From: CAYQTL01 sp964420405 | Lineage (GTDB): Bacteria > Acidobacteriota > Thermoanaerobaculia > Thermoanaerobaculales > Sulfomarinibacteraceae | Direction of reading: 5' to 3' | Length of the DNA stretch: 64,000 nt | NCBI GenBank assembly: GCA_964420405.1 | Contig: CAYQTL010000004.1 | Span: 62,001 to 126,000, forward strand | In this document: piece after piece, positions 16,180 to 24,567 of the stretch | How the letters are laid out: the number at the start of each line of letters is the position of its first letter | How positions within the stretch are numbered: the stretch's first letter is position 1 | Translations under genes and position numbers: made by a program | Notes under the pieces: model-generated | Told to the model about the DNA's origin: nothing | Databases searched by the model: none | What the model saw: the letters and a program-made list of their open reading frames with translations, nothing else

Positions 16180-18819
16180 ATGCTGCACGCCGCCCGGGCC
16201 GTCGCGTCGATCGCGCTCGCCTCGACCTGGCTGGTCGCCGGCGCCGCCACGGCTCTCGAGCCGCCCACCCCGGAGCAGCTCGAGCGGTATCGCCGTGACG
16301 GGTCGCTCGCGAGACGCGCCGCGGCCGCCGCCACCTGGGGCAACCACCTCGTCGCACCCGCCCTCGCGGCCCGGCTCCCATCCGGCGCCGGGCGCAAGGC
16401 CCAGCCCGATCTCCCCGGCGTGCTGCCGAGCAGCGGCAGCCGGCACACGTTCGCGCTGCTGATCTCGTTCGCCGACCAACCGGGCTTCACCGACCCCACG
16501 GTGGTCGACGACGCGCTGTTCGGCGCCGGCGACCCGGACGGGTTCCCGTACGAGAGCCTGCGGGGGTTCTACCTGCGCTCCTCCTACGGCCTGCTCGACC
16601 TCGGTGGCTCGACCCTCGGGTGGTACCAGGCTCCCTACCCCCGCGACCAGGTCCAGGAGACGACCGCCGGGCGCGAGGCACTGATCGTCGAGGCGATCCG
16701 GCACTTCGACGACGCCGGCCACGACTTCGCCCGCTACGACAACGACGGCGACGGCGCGATCGACTACTTCCTGGTCATCTGGACGGGTCCCCACGGGGAG
16801 TGGGCGGAGTTCTGGTGGGGCTACCTGACGAGCGTGCAGCCCTCCAACCCCTTCCGGGTCGACGGCAAGCGGCTGTCGCTGTACTCCTGGCAGTGGGAGG
16901 CGTGGGACTGGCCCGGGACGTTCTCCCCGGGAGTCACGATCCACGAGACCGGCCACGCCCTCGGCCTGCCCGACTACTACGACTACGACGACACCGTCGG
17001 ACCGCGGGGCGGCGTCGGCGGGCTCGACCAGATGGCCGGCAACTGGGGCGACCACAACGCGTTCAGCAAGTGGATGCTGGGCTGGGTCGACCCGATCCGG
17101 ATCCACGCTGCCCTGCACGACGTCACCGTCGCGCCCCTCGACCTCGAGCCGGACGCCGTCGTGGTGATGCACGGCGATCCGCCGGCCGACCCCTTTCGGG
17201 AGTACTTCCTCGTGGAGCACCGGCGCCGCGGCGGCAACGACACGGGGTTCCCAGCCGACGGGCTGCTGATCTGGCACGTCGACGCCCGGACCTCGCCGAG
17301 CGGCGCGTTCCTGTACGACAACTCCTACACCGAGCACAAGCTCCTCCGCCTGATGGAGGCCGACGGGCTCGAGGAGATCGAGCAGGGCGGCCTCGCCAAC
17401 GCCGGCGACTTCTACCGCGACGGCGATCTCTTCGGAACCGACACCACGCCGAGCTCCCACCGGTACGACGGCGCGCCCACCAACGTCGAGCTGTCCGAGA
17501 TCGAGACCACGGCCGGCGGGATGGCGTTCGAGGCGTGGCTCGGGTCGGGCTGCGCGATCTTCTGCGACGCCTCCATGCCCGAGACCGCGTGGCCGGGAGG
17601 TCCGGTGCCCTTCGAGATGAGCTTCTCGCTGGAGCTCTGCGGCGGGACCGCGGTCACGGTCGCCCAGGACTTCGGAGACGGCACGCCCGCGGGGGCGGCC
17701 GATTCGAGGCACGTCTACCGGCACCCCGGAACCTACGACTGGTCGCTGGACCTGACGTCGGGCGAGGCCTGGTGCGGCCGCAGCGGCTCGATTCTGGTGT
17801 GCGAGGACCCACGCTGCTGGTCGTGGTCGGAGAAGGCGCCGATGGCGAGGGGTCGCTACTTCCACACCCTGGCCGGCCTGCAGGACGGGACCGCGCTGGC
17901 GGTGGGCGACGGGTCGCCGGAGCGGTACCTTCCGTCCGCGAACGCCTGGTCCCCGACCGCGCCCATGAGCCTGCGGTACCTCGATCTCCGCGCGGTCACG
18001 TTGCCGGACGGGCGCGTGCTGGCAGCCGGCCCGACGCCGCTCGGAGGCTCCGGCGCAGAGCTGTACGACCCCGTTCTCGACCGCTGGTCGGTCACCGGCG
18101 GGCCGCTGCACGGTCGGGTTTCTGGGGGTCTCGCGGTGCTGGCCGACGGCCGTGTCCTCGCCGCCGGCGGGTTCGCGCCCACCACCGGGCAGGCCGTCCT
18201 CGAGACCGAGCTGTACGACCCCGCGACCGGCGCGTGGAACGACGGCGGCCCGCTGTCCTCCGGCGTCGACGTCGCGGCCCTGACGCCCCTCGACGACGGC
18301 GGCGCCCTGCTCACCGGCGGCACGACCGCGGCACGTTTCGAACCGGCCACCGGCTCGTGGAGACAGCTCCGGGACCTGGCCTTCGAGCGCGTCTACCACG
18401 CCGCCGCACGGCTCCCGGACGGGCGGGTGATGCTCCTCGGAGGGTTCGAGACGACGTGGGTGATGGTGTTCGACCCCGCCACCGAGCGCTGGAGCATCGG
18501 CGGTCGGCTCGGAAGCACCAGGGTCGCACCCTCCGCGGTCCCGCTGTCCACCGGCGAGGTGCTCGTCAGCGGCGGCTTCGACAGCCAGGGCACGGTGCTC
18601 GCGACCTCCGAGCTGTGGAACCCGGCCACCGTCACGTGGTCCGCGGCGGGCACGATGGGCGAGCGACGTGCCGCCCACGCCGCGGTGCTGCTGCCGGACG
18701 GCTCGATCCTGGTCGGCGGCGGCCTGCGCTCGGTCCTCGACGGGCTCGAGACGACCGACACCACCGAGCGGTACGCCCCGCCGCCGGCACCCCCGCGGCG
18801 ACCGTCCGGACGCCACTGA
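16180..18819 (+). CDS. Secreted M6-type metalloprotease with PKD and kelch-repeat domains
   Basis: 879 residues. A signal peptide (about 1-25) is followed by a propeptide-like region. The catalytic domain is of the immune-inhibitor-A (M6) type, with zinc motif HETGH (255-259) followed by ALGLPDYYDYD, as in that family. An acidic DNDGDGAIDYF calcium-type loop lies at about 187-197. A Cys-containing PKD-like domain spans about 455-545 (QDFGDGTPAGA, HVYRHPGTYDW). About six kelch-like blades (LPDGRVLAAGG, YDPATGAWNDGG) finish the protein and probably bind surface carbohydrate or protein. Start ATG 16180 has GGAGG eight bases upstream. It would act outside the cell on protein substrates. Confidence 0.9.
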   Translation: MLHAARAVASIALASTWLVAGAATALEPPTPEQLERYRRDGSLARRAAAAATWGNHLVAPALAARLPSGAGRKAQPDLPGVLPSSGSRHTFALLISFADQPGFTDPTVVDDALFGAGDPDGFPYESLRGFYLRSSYGLLDLGGSTLGWYQAPYPRDQVQETTAGREALIVEAIRHFDDAGHDFARYDNDGDGAIDYFLVIWTGPHGEWAEFWWGYLTSVQPSNPFRVDGKRLSLYSWQWEAWDWPGTFSPGVTIHETGHALGLPDYYDYDDTVGPRGGVGGLDQMAGNWGDHNAFSKWMLGWVDPIRIHAALHDVTVAPLDLEPDAVVVMHGDPPADPFREYFLVEHRRRGGNDTGFPADGLLIWHVDARTSPSGAFLYDNSYTEHKLLRLMEADGLEEIEQGGLANAGDFYRDGDLFGTDTTPSSHRYDGAPTNVELSEIETTAGGMAFEAWLGSGCAIFCDASMPETAWPGGPVPFEMSFSLELCGGTAVTVAQDFGDGTPAGAADSRHVYRHPGTYDWSLDLTSGEAWCGRSGSILVCEDPRCWSWSEKAPMARGRYFHTLAGLQDGTALAVGDGSPERYLPSANAWSPTAPMSLRYLDLRAVTLPDGRVLAAGPTPLGGSGAELYDPVLDRWSVTGGPLHGRVSGGLAVLADGRVLAAGGFAPTTGQAVLETELYDPATGAWNDGGPLSSGVDVAALTPLDDGGALLTGGTTAARFEPATGSWRQLRDLAFERVYHAAARLPDGRVMLLGGFETTWVMVFDPATERWSIGGRLGSTRVAPSAVPLSTGEVLVSGGFDSQGTVLATSELWNPATVTWSAAGTMGERRAAHAAVLLPDGSILVGGGLRSVLDGLETTDTTERYAPPPAPPRRPSGRH

Positions 18820-18973
18820 CGCCGGCCGGCATCGCCCCGGCGGACCCCGGCGGACGCCCTCGCGGGCCGAAGGAGGGAGCCCTCGTCTCGCGCCGCCGTC
18901 CCATCCCGGGACCGTGTGTTCCCGATCGGTACAGACGTGTCCGTGAGGATCACTCGACGGGCGGCGCCCATCG

Positions 18974-18989
18974 TGGCGCGCTCCTTGCA
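18974..18989 (+). promoter_or_regulatory. Sigma-54 promoter for the ferritin-like gene
   Basis: TGGCGCGCTCCTTGCA matches TGGCACGNNNNTTGCW with one mismatch and exact GG-N10-GC spacing (GG 18975-18976, GC 18987-18988). Transcription would start near 19001. I see no clear paired activator site upstream. Confidence 0.65.
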
Positions 18990-18999
18990 GTCCTTCGAA

Positions 19000-19024
19000 G
19001 GCGCCGGAGCCCCGCTCCGGCGCC
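19000..19024 (+). promoter_or_regulatory. GC-rich hairpin at the 5' end of the ferritin-like mRNA
   Basis: GGCGCCGGAG and CTCCGGCGCC form a perfect ten-base-pair stem with loop CCCCG. It ends two bases before the GGAGG Shine-Dalgarno (19026-19030). With the predicted start point near 19001 it would form the very 5' end of the transcript and could protect the mRNA or control ribosome access. Confidence 0.55.
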
Positions 19025-19037
19025 TGGAGGATCGACG

Positions 19038-19505
19038 ATGACGCTGATGCACACGCTCGACGAGCTGCAGCGGCTCGAGGTCGCGATGGCCCAGCTGTAC
19101 CGCTGGCTGACCGGGCTGTACGCCAGCAGCCACCCGGACGCAGCCGCGTCCTTCTTCCGGCTGTGCATCCAGGAGGAGGGCCACGCCAGCCTGATCCGCT
19201 ACCACCGCCGTCTCGCCCGCTCGGTCACCGGGTCCAGCGAGCGGGCGGGCGTGGTGGCGCCCGAGGTGCGCGAGGCGATCGACCGGATCGACCGATTCCG
19301 CCAAGGGACCGGGGAGCTCCCCCTCGCCGACGCGATCGAGTTCGCCATCGCGATGGAGGACTCCGCCGCCGAGCGCATCCACGGCATCATGGCGGCCGAG
19401 GCGGTCGGCGGCAGCCTGGTCGAGTCCCTCCTCGACGAGGACCGGCGTCACCGTGACATCCTGGTGCGCCTGCAAGAGAGCGTGGCTGCCGAAGCCGTCG
19501 CATGA
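19038..19505 (+). CDS. Ferritin/rubrerythrin-like four-helix diiron protein
   Basis: A 155-residue all-helical protein. Acidic and His residues sit at ferritin-like spacings: Glu in LQRLEVAMAQLYRWL, EEGHASL (ExxH), FAIAMEDSAAERIHG, and DEDRRHRD in the last helix. The second ExxH is altered to DRRH with Glu one residue earlier, so the diiron site is likely but not certain. It lacks the rubredoxin domain of true rubrerythrin. A role in iron handling or peroxide defence is inferred. Start ATG 19038 is preceded by GGAGG. The sigma-54 promoter and 5' hairpin suggest tight, signal-dependent expression. Confidence 0.8.
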   Translation: MTLMHTLDELQRLEVAMAQLYRWLTGLYASSHPDAAASFFRLCIQEEGHASLIRYHRRLARSVTGSSERAGVVAPEVREAIDRIDRFRQGTGELPLADAIEFAIAMEDSAAERIHGIMAAEAVGGSLVESLLDEDRRHRDILVRLQESVAAEAVA

Positions 19506-19763
19506 AGCGCCGACCGTCCGGCGTCGCGAACCCGATCCCGTCGGAGGCAGCCGCACCAGCCGGCGGACCGTCCCGCTGAGCGACCAGGAGGCGTGCCGCG
19601 CACCGTCCTCTCCGCCCGGCGGCCCCCCGGGGCGCCGCGTACGGCAGCACCCGCGAACCCTCCTGCCGGGGATGGCGCACGGCCCGCCCGTTGGTGGAGC
19701 TCTTCGCGTCTTGTACGTATGCCTGGTTTATGCCATCATGATTCCGGGATGCCACGCGCGAGG

Positions 19764-19797
19764 GCACGACCGAGCGCACGACCGAAAGCACGACCGA
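19764..19797 (+). repeat. Three 12-base direct repeats (GCACGACCGA) before a hypothetical gene
   Basis: GCACGACCGA occurs at 19764, 19776 and 19788, exactly 12 bases apart, ending 11 bases before ATG 19809. An AT-richer stretch (19711-19745, ttgtacgtatgcctgg and on) just upstream may hold the promoter. The rest of 19506-19710 shows nothing convincing apart from a short GATCCC match at 19535-19540. Confidence 0.55.
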
Positions 19798-19808
19798 GAG
19801 GAGCCACC

Positions 19809-20300
19809 ATGGGCCACCAGCATCACACCTCCGGTGCGGCGCACACCCGCCTCGGCCGACCTCCGATCCCGGGGGAACGGGACCTGCTGCTGCGCCTGGA
19901 TGCCTGGTGCCGGCAGAACGGGCTGCCGACCACCGGCAACCGGAGCATCGCCGTCGCGGCCCTCCACGATCCGGACCTCGCGCACCCCTGGCGCGACGTC
20001 CAGATCGCGATCGCACCCGAGGCGCGGGAAGGCCAACCGCTCGGTCCGGACCCCAGGAGGTGGCCGGCAGCCGCCCGGTACCGCTTGGCGGAGCTCGAGC
20101 GCGGAGGCCTCGAGCGTCGATCCGCCCTACGGGCGGTGCGAGCGGAGCGGCAGGGTCCGACGGCGCCGGATCGTCACCGCGCAGCCGCCGGCGGAGCACA
20201 GGGCCCGCCCCTCCGGCAGCGCCGAACCGGTCGCCGCCGCCGCACCACGGCAGCCGCAGACGTGCCGGCCTCCCGCCGGTCCGGGTCCGACGTCGGATGA
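19809..20300 (+). CDS. Hypothetical protein
   Basis: A 163-residue frame from ATG 19809 with GAGAGGAG upstream. It begins with a His-rich MGHQHHTSGAAHTR. A section of ordinary composition follows (ERDLLLRLDAWCRQNGLP, about 22-40; ARYRLAELERGGLERRSALR, about 95-114). The end is Arg-rich and low-complexity. The middle looks like genuine coding sequence. The tail may not be. I do not recognise a family. Confidence 0.45.
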   Translation: MGHQHHTSGAAHTRLGRPPIPGERDLLLRLDAWCRQNGLPTTGNRSIAVAALHDPDLAHPWRDVQIAIAPEAREGQPLGPDPRRWPAAARYRLAELERGGLERRSALRAVRAERQGPTAPDRHRAAAGGAQGPPLRQRRTGRRRRTTAAADVPASRRSGSDVG

Positions 20301-20358
20301 CCCCCCCGCGACCGAGGGACCCGTCTTCCGACGCGCGGCGCTGCGAGCAGCGGACCGG

Positions 20359-21000
20359 TCACCCGACCGAGTCCGACCAGTCCGACACGTCGCCGCTCTC
20401 GAAGTCGTCGGCGAAGATCTCCGGCAGCGGGACCGCGTCGACGACGACGAGGTCGAGCCCGAAGCTCTGGCCGTTCACTCCCGCGTAGCGCCACGCGAGC
20501 TTCACCGACTGGCCGTGGTAGGCGCCGAGGTCCACCGTCACCAGCCGGTACCGGAAGTCGGGCCAGGTCTCGTCCGAGCACATGTCCCAGACGGCTTCGA
20601 GGGGGGTGTCGGCGGCATCGGTCACCACCACCGAGACGGAGGCACCCTCGAACGGACAGAACTGGGTGTCGCTCAGGGCCCAGAAGCTGAGCGTGAGATC
20701 CGGCGTGTCCGGCAGGTCGATGACCGGCGATCGCAGCCACTCGTCCTGGACGAGGGTCCCGTCGAAGTTCACGAACGCGGCGAAGCTCCCGTCCTGCACC
20801 ACCGACGGTGCGGTGACCGCCTGCCAGTTGAACGTCGGGTTGGTGTCGGTGACCGTCCAGCCCGCCGGGGGCACGGCTCCACCCTCGAAGCTCTCGAGAA
20901 GGACCACCGCCTCGTGGCCGCCGCCGGCCCAGCCGGCGCTCCCCGCCGCTCCCAGGCACACCACCATGACCGCAACCGATCGGAACCACGACCTGCTCAT
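20359..21000 (-). CDS. Secreted protein, choice-of-anchor-J-like beta-sandwich
   Basis: 213 residues. Start ATG 21000 has GGGGAG upstream. A signal peptide (about 1-26) is followed by a beta-sandwich resembling the cleaved-adhesin/choice-of-anchor-J domain (LLESFEGGAVPPAGWTVTD, then LRSPVIDLPD and LTLSFWALSD). The C-terminus FADDFESGDVSDWS is a short acidic motif seen at the ends of many secreted proteins in this bacterial group, possibly a sorting or processing signal (inference). It probably acts at the cell surface. No operon partner. Confidence 0.75.
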   Translation of the reverse strand: MSRSWFRSVAVMVVCLGAAGSAGWAGGGHEAVVLLESFEGGAVPPAGWTVTDTNPTFNWQAVTAPSVVQDGSFAAFVNFDGTLVQDEWLRSPVIDLPDTPDLTLSFWALSDTQFCPFEGASVSVVVTDAADTPLEAVWDMCSDETWPDFRYRLVTVDLGAYHGQSVKLAWRYAGVNGQSFGLDLVVVDAVPLPEIFADDFESGDVSDWSDSVG

Positions 21001-21178
21001 GACGTCTCCCCGCGCGACCGTCGCCGTGTCGCGCAACCGTTACATGTCGTCGCCGGGACGTCTCCACCGTAGCGCCGGAGCGGACGCAGCGTCAAGCGAC
21101 GGCAGTCACAGTGCTCGCGGCCGCGTCGTCCTCGCCGCGCCCCGCCCGTCGCGGACCACGTGCGGCGGGACGGCGGGC

Positions 21179-21364
21179 TCAGGGGGCCGGACGCGCCATC
21201 AGCACCCGCGTCCGCGGACGGCTGTCGGTGATCTCCCACCGGCAGCCCCGGTAGTCGAACACCGTTCCGGGCCCCGCGGCCGGGGGAAGCTCGACCACCG
21301 CGACGCCGGCATATGGGTCACCCGCCAGTATCACCACCCGGAGCTCGAATGCACCCGACCTCAT
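21179..21364 (-). CDS. Small conserved protein, paralogue of the one at 44428-44640
   Basis: 61 residues. ATG 21364 follows GGAGGAG six bases upstream; an upstream in-frame ATG overlaps that site. It aligns along its length with the protein at 44428-44640: RVVI, a (V/L)ELP step, GxVF, GxxWxIT, then Rx(2)(S/T)RVLxAxP at the end. No Cys pair, membrane segment or known motif is visible. The pattern suggests a compact beta-barrel-like fold. Finding two diverged copies 23 kb apart strongly supports a real gene family. Function unknown. Confidence 0.7.
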   Translation of the reverse strand: MRSGAFELRVVILAGDPYAGVAVVELPPAAGPGTVFDYRGCRWEITDSRPRTRVLMARPAP

Positions 21365-21526
21365 GGGTCGCTCCTCCATGCGTTCCTACCTCGACTCATA
21401 CGACGCAGGTGGCGCCCGTTTCGTTCACCGTCGGGCGCACGGGGCGGGCAGGGATCCGGACGGCTTCCCCGAGGATCCGCGCGTCTTCGTTGCCGCGACC
21501 CTCCGCGGGCCCCGAGACAACGAGGC

Positions 21527-22501
21527 TCAGGTGCCGAGCTCCACGAGGTCACGGTCGCGCAGCTCGAAGTCCTTCGCCACGCGCTGGCCCTGGATCTGGC
21601 CGCCCCAGACCTTGGCGTAGGCGAGCTTCGCCGGAAGGTCGCGGTGGATCCGACGGGCGAGGTCGAGGACGGTCGACCCCGCGGGCACCACGAACGGCTC
21701 GGAGCGCTCGGCCTTGGCGCCCGGGGGCTTCGTGTAGACACGCACCATGTCGAGCAGCCGCCAGATCCCGATCTTGAGCTGCTGGAAGCCGACCCGCGAG
21801 ACCGCGCTGAACCGCAGGATCGGAAAGCGTTCGCCGTACAGCTCCTCGAGCACCGCCAGATCGTCCTCGGCCACCCTGTCGACCTTCGTCAGCACCATCA
21901 GCGTGGGCAGCGGCATCTCCAGCTCGTCGGCCTCGTCGGGGAGCTCGCCGACCAGCGGCAGGTGCACCTCGGCGAGCCTTTCACAGATCTCCTCGATTCC
22001 GGCGAGCACCCCCGGGGTCGACGGGTCCGCCACCAGCAGCGCGGCGTCGGCGGTCTGGACCACGTTCGGGATCCAGCTGTCCATGTGCTCGGCCGTGACC
22101 GGCGGAAGGTCCACGAGCTGTACCTGCACGTCCTCGAACCGCATCATGCCGGGCTGCGGCCGGGTGGTCGAGAACGGGTAGTCCGCGATGCTCGGCTCGG
22201 CGGAGGTGACGGCCGCCAGGATCGACGACTTGCCGGCGTTCGGCGGACCGAGCAGCACCACCTGTCCGGCGCCCTCCGGGTCGACGTGGACGTGATGGGC
22301 CTTCGGCGTCGCCCGGCGCTCCGCCTCCTGCCGGAGTCTGGCCAGGCGGCGTTTGATGTCCGCCTGCATCTTCTCGGTACCCTTGTGCTTGGGGATCGCC
22401 GCCAGCATCTCGCGGAGGGCCTCGCGGGTCTCCTCCGCGTTCCTCGCCTCCCGGAGCTTGGCTTCGGCGGCGCGGTACGGGGCCGTCAGGTTGGCCGGCA
22501 C
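21527..22501 (-). CDS. Obg/DRG-like GTPase with TGS domain
   Basis: 324 residues. Start is GTG 22501, six bases after a TACAAT box, so leaderless. An N-terminal helical hairpin (1-70) precedes the G domain: Walker A GPPNAGKSS (85-93), the PFSTTRPQPGMM switch region (109-120), LTKVD (G4) and SAVSRVG (G5). A TGS domain (about 240-322) ends with VAKDFELRDRDLVEL. This layout is that of archaeal/eukaryotic DRG proteins rather than bacterial Obg. The G3 motif reads DLPP (131-134) where DRG has DLPG, so the normally invariant glycine of DxxG is missing. A ribosome-linked role is expected. Confidence 0.88.
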   Translation of the reverse strand: MPANLTAPYRAAEAKLREARNAEETREALREMLAAIPKHKGTEKMQADIKRRLARLRQEAERRATPKAHHVHVDPEGAGQVVLLGPPNAGKSSILAAVTSAEPSIADYPFSTTRPQPGMMRFEDVQVQLVDLPPVTAEHMDSWIPNVVQTADAALLVADPSTPGVLAGIEEICERLAEVHLPLVGELPDEADELEMPLPTLMVLTKVDRVAEDDLAVLEELYGERFPILRFSAVSRVGFQQLKIGIWRLLDMVRVYTKPPGAKAERSEPFVVPAGSTVLDLARRIHRDLPAKLAYAKVWGGQIQGQRVAKDFELRDRDLVELGT

Positions 22502-22507
22502 CGTCCG

Positions 22508-22513
22508 ATTGTA
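22508..22513 (-). promoter_or_regulatory. -10 box TACAAT, leaderless GTPase gene with GTG start
   Basis: On the minus strand TACAAT is followed by six bases (CGGACG) and GTG 22501. No Shine-Dalgarno is present. Confidence 0.6.
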
Positions 22514-22773
22514 CCGCCGGCGCCGGGTTCGTGCCCCGTGACATCTCCACCGAGGCGTCGGCCATCCCGCTGCCGACGACGGGGCCGGAGGCGCACATGC
22601 CCTGCGGTTCCCACACGGCGCACCCGGTCACGGACGCCACCTCCGCTGCCTGCTGTCGCCACCACTCGTCCCGAAGCCGACGCTGGCCTCGGCCCCGCAG
22701 CGGACACGGAGCCCCGCAGACGACCCGCCTGACGGCGGGCCCGGGCCGTGCCCGCGCGAGGCTCCTCGCCGGG

Positions 22774-23403
22774 TCAGGGAACCGGCGGCACGGTGACCGG
22801 GATCAGGACCTCGTTGCGGCGCATGAACCACGGCGTGTACGGCGGGTCGTAGCGCGCCACCACCGGCGGACCTGCGGCCTCGAGGCCCCGCTCCGACATC
22901 CACCCGCGAAGCTCGTCAGCGGCGGCGTCGAACCGTGCCTCCCGCCACGTTCCCGAGAACCGGATCGCCGCCACGGTACGCTCCGGGACGCTCCGCAGCT
23001 CCACCGTCGGATCGGTCGGCGCCGGGGCCGACCCGGAATCGAAGCGCGCAGGCAACAGGAACGCCACCGTCCATCCGTCGGCGTCGCCGGCCTGCGTCAC
23101 CGGCGCGGTCATGTCGATCCGCGTACCCGCCGGCCGCTGCGCGACCGGAGAGGTCATCTCGATCGTCACCCCCGGCCGGTTGGCGCCCGAGATGTAGCGG
23201 AACAGCCGCCCGAAGGCGACGTCGCCCGCGCGACCGAACGATCCCGTCACCCGGGTCTCCACCAGCACCTGCGGGTCGTACCGTCGCAGCTCCATCGGGC
23301 CTTCGCCGTCGAGAACCTCGTACGCCGCCTCCTCGACGGCGGCAGCGCTCCTCGGCACGACGAGCAGGGCCAGGCAGAGGACCGGGACGACGGTCATCTT
23401 CAT
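22774..23403 (-). CDS. Exported SOUL-family heme-binding protein
   Basis: 209 residues with a signal peptide (about 1-20). The SOUL/HBP fold is recognised by YEVLDGEGPMELRRYDPQVL at the start, GRLFRYISGANRPG, IEMTSPVAQ and IDMTAPVT (two conserved MTxPV motifs), and the C-terminal ARYDPPYTPWFMRRNEVLI. SOUL proteins bind heme or tetrapyrroles, and exported bacterial members are of unknown physiological role. Start ATG 23403 follows GGGGAG. It is the last gene of the GGCT - glycosyltransferase - SOUL set, 35 bases after the glycosyltransferase. Confidence 0.9.
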   Translation of the reverse strand: MKMTVVPVLCLALLVVPRSAAAVEEAAYEVLDGEGPMELRRYDPQVLVETRVTGSFGRAGDVAFGRLFRYISGANRPGVTIEMTSPVAQRPAGTRIDMTAPVTQAGDADGWTVAFLLPARFDSGSAPAPTDPTVELRSVPERTVAAIRFSGTWREARFDAAADELRGWMSERGLEAAGPPVVARYDPPYTPWFMRRNEVLIPVTVPPVP

Positions 23404-23438
23404 CGTGAGTCTCCCCGAAATGCGCAACCCGGATGGCG

Positions 23439-24545
23439 TCACCCGCCCTTCCCGGCCGCGCCGGAGTACACCCGCGCGAGACGTGGGGCGAGCCGGCCGC
23501 AGGTGAAGCGGTCGCGGACGAACCGGCGGCCCGACTCGCCCAGAGCCCGGGCGGCGCCGGCGTCGGCAGCGAGGCGCGACACGGCTTCCGCCATCGCCGC
23601 CACATCGCCGGCTGCCACCCGCACGCACCCGGCACCGGACCACTCGCGGGTGCCGCCCACGTCGGCCACCACCACCGGGGTGCCCTCCGCCAGGGCCTCC
23701 ACTCCCAGGATGCCGAACGGCTCCTGCCACACGGCCGGGAACAGCAGCATCCGCGACCCGCGCAGCAGGCGGCGGAGCCCCTCGCCGTCGAGCCAGCCGA
23801 GCACTTCGGCGCCGGCGAGCCCATCGGCCGCAGGACCCTCCCCCGCAACCCGCAGCGGCATCGGCCGGCCCGCTTCCCGCCACGCGCGCCAGCCGTCGGC
23901 GATCCCCTTGTGGGACACGAGCCGGCCGCCCATCGCGACCCCCTCGCCGGAGCTCGTCCGTGGCGGCCCGGCCGCGGTCCAGGGCGGGATGACCTCGGCG
24001 CCCTCCAGCCCGACGGCCGCGAGCTCGTCCGCCATGAACCGCGACAGCACCACCAGCCGCGCTCCGCGGAGAGCGTCCCTGCGCGATCGCGTCAGCGCCA
24101 GCGTCCGCTCGAGGTAGTCCCCGTCGGGAAGGCACCGGCGGCACGGCTCCTCGGCCATCGGCACGGCGCACCGGCGTCCGTCCGGAAGGGTCTTGCCGAC
24201 CGCGGGGCACAGCACCCGATGGTCCTGGACGGTGGCGACCGCCCGGCCCGTCGCCACCGCGCGCCGGATCGCAACCGGGTTCATGACGTTCTGAATGTGG
24301 ACCAGGTCCGCCGAGGTCACGAGCCCGTCCAGGCCCGCCAGGCGGGCAGAGCTCGCGACCTTGGACCCGAGCCCCCGCATCGTGTGCACCGTCACTCCGC
24401 GGGGCGGTCCGACGCCGTTCTCCGCCCGTCCACAGGCCACCGCCACCTCGTGACCCTCCGCCACCGCCCACGCCATCACCTGGCGCAGGTGCAGGTCGGC
24501 GCCGCCCCGGCGGGAGAGGCGGTCGGTGAGGTACAGCAGCCGCAC
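23439..24545 (-). CDS. Glycosyltransferase family 4 (GT-B fold)
   Basis: 368 residues. The N-terminal half starts MRLLYLTDRLSRRGGADLHL, the classic acceptor-side domain of GT4. The C-terminal half has MGGRLVSHKGI, RVAGEGP and the donor-binding motif FPAVWQEPFGILGVEALAEG, with Glu residues of the EX7E type. Unusual is a cysteine cluster at about 118-147 (LCPAVG, RCAVP, PCRRCLPDGDY), a four-Cys segment that could bind a metal and is found in some GT4 enzymes. The substrate cannot be told. It lies 22 bases after the GGCT-like gene. Confidence 0.9.
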   Translation of the reverse strand: MRLLYLTDRLSRRGGADLHLRQVMAWAVAEGHEVAVACGRAENGVGPPRGVTVHTMRGLGSKVASSARLAGLDGLVTSADLVHIQNVMNPVAIRRAVATGRAVATVQDHRVLCPAVGKTLPDGRRCAVPMAEEPCRRCLPDGDYLERTLALTRSRRDALRGARLVVLSRFMADELAAVGLEGAEVIPPWTAAGPPRTSSGEGVAMGGRLVSHKGIADGWRAWREAGRPMPLRVAGEGPAADGLAGAEVLGWLDGEGLRRLLRGSRMLLFPAVWQEPFGILGVEALAEGTPVVVADVGGTREWSGAGCVRVAAGDVAAMAEAVSRLAADAGAARALGESGRRFVRDRFTCGRLAPRLARVYSGAAGKGG

Positions 24546-24567
24546 GGAAACCCGTCTCCGACGGCCG

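Noticed and set aside
15874..18816. 980-codon minus-strand frame opposite the M6 metalloprotease
   Set aside because: Antisense shadow with no recognisable domain, while the plus strand has HETGH and kelch repeats.
21365..21420. Sigma-54 promoter for the first small paralogue
   Set aside because: A GG and a GC occur upstream on the minus strand but are nine bases apart instead of ten, with poor flanking match.
22514..22773. Small open frames between the GTPase and SOUL genes
   Set aside because: All are arginine- or proline-rich, no ribosome binding site or promoter box fits, and no domain is seen.
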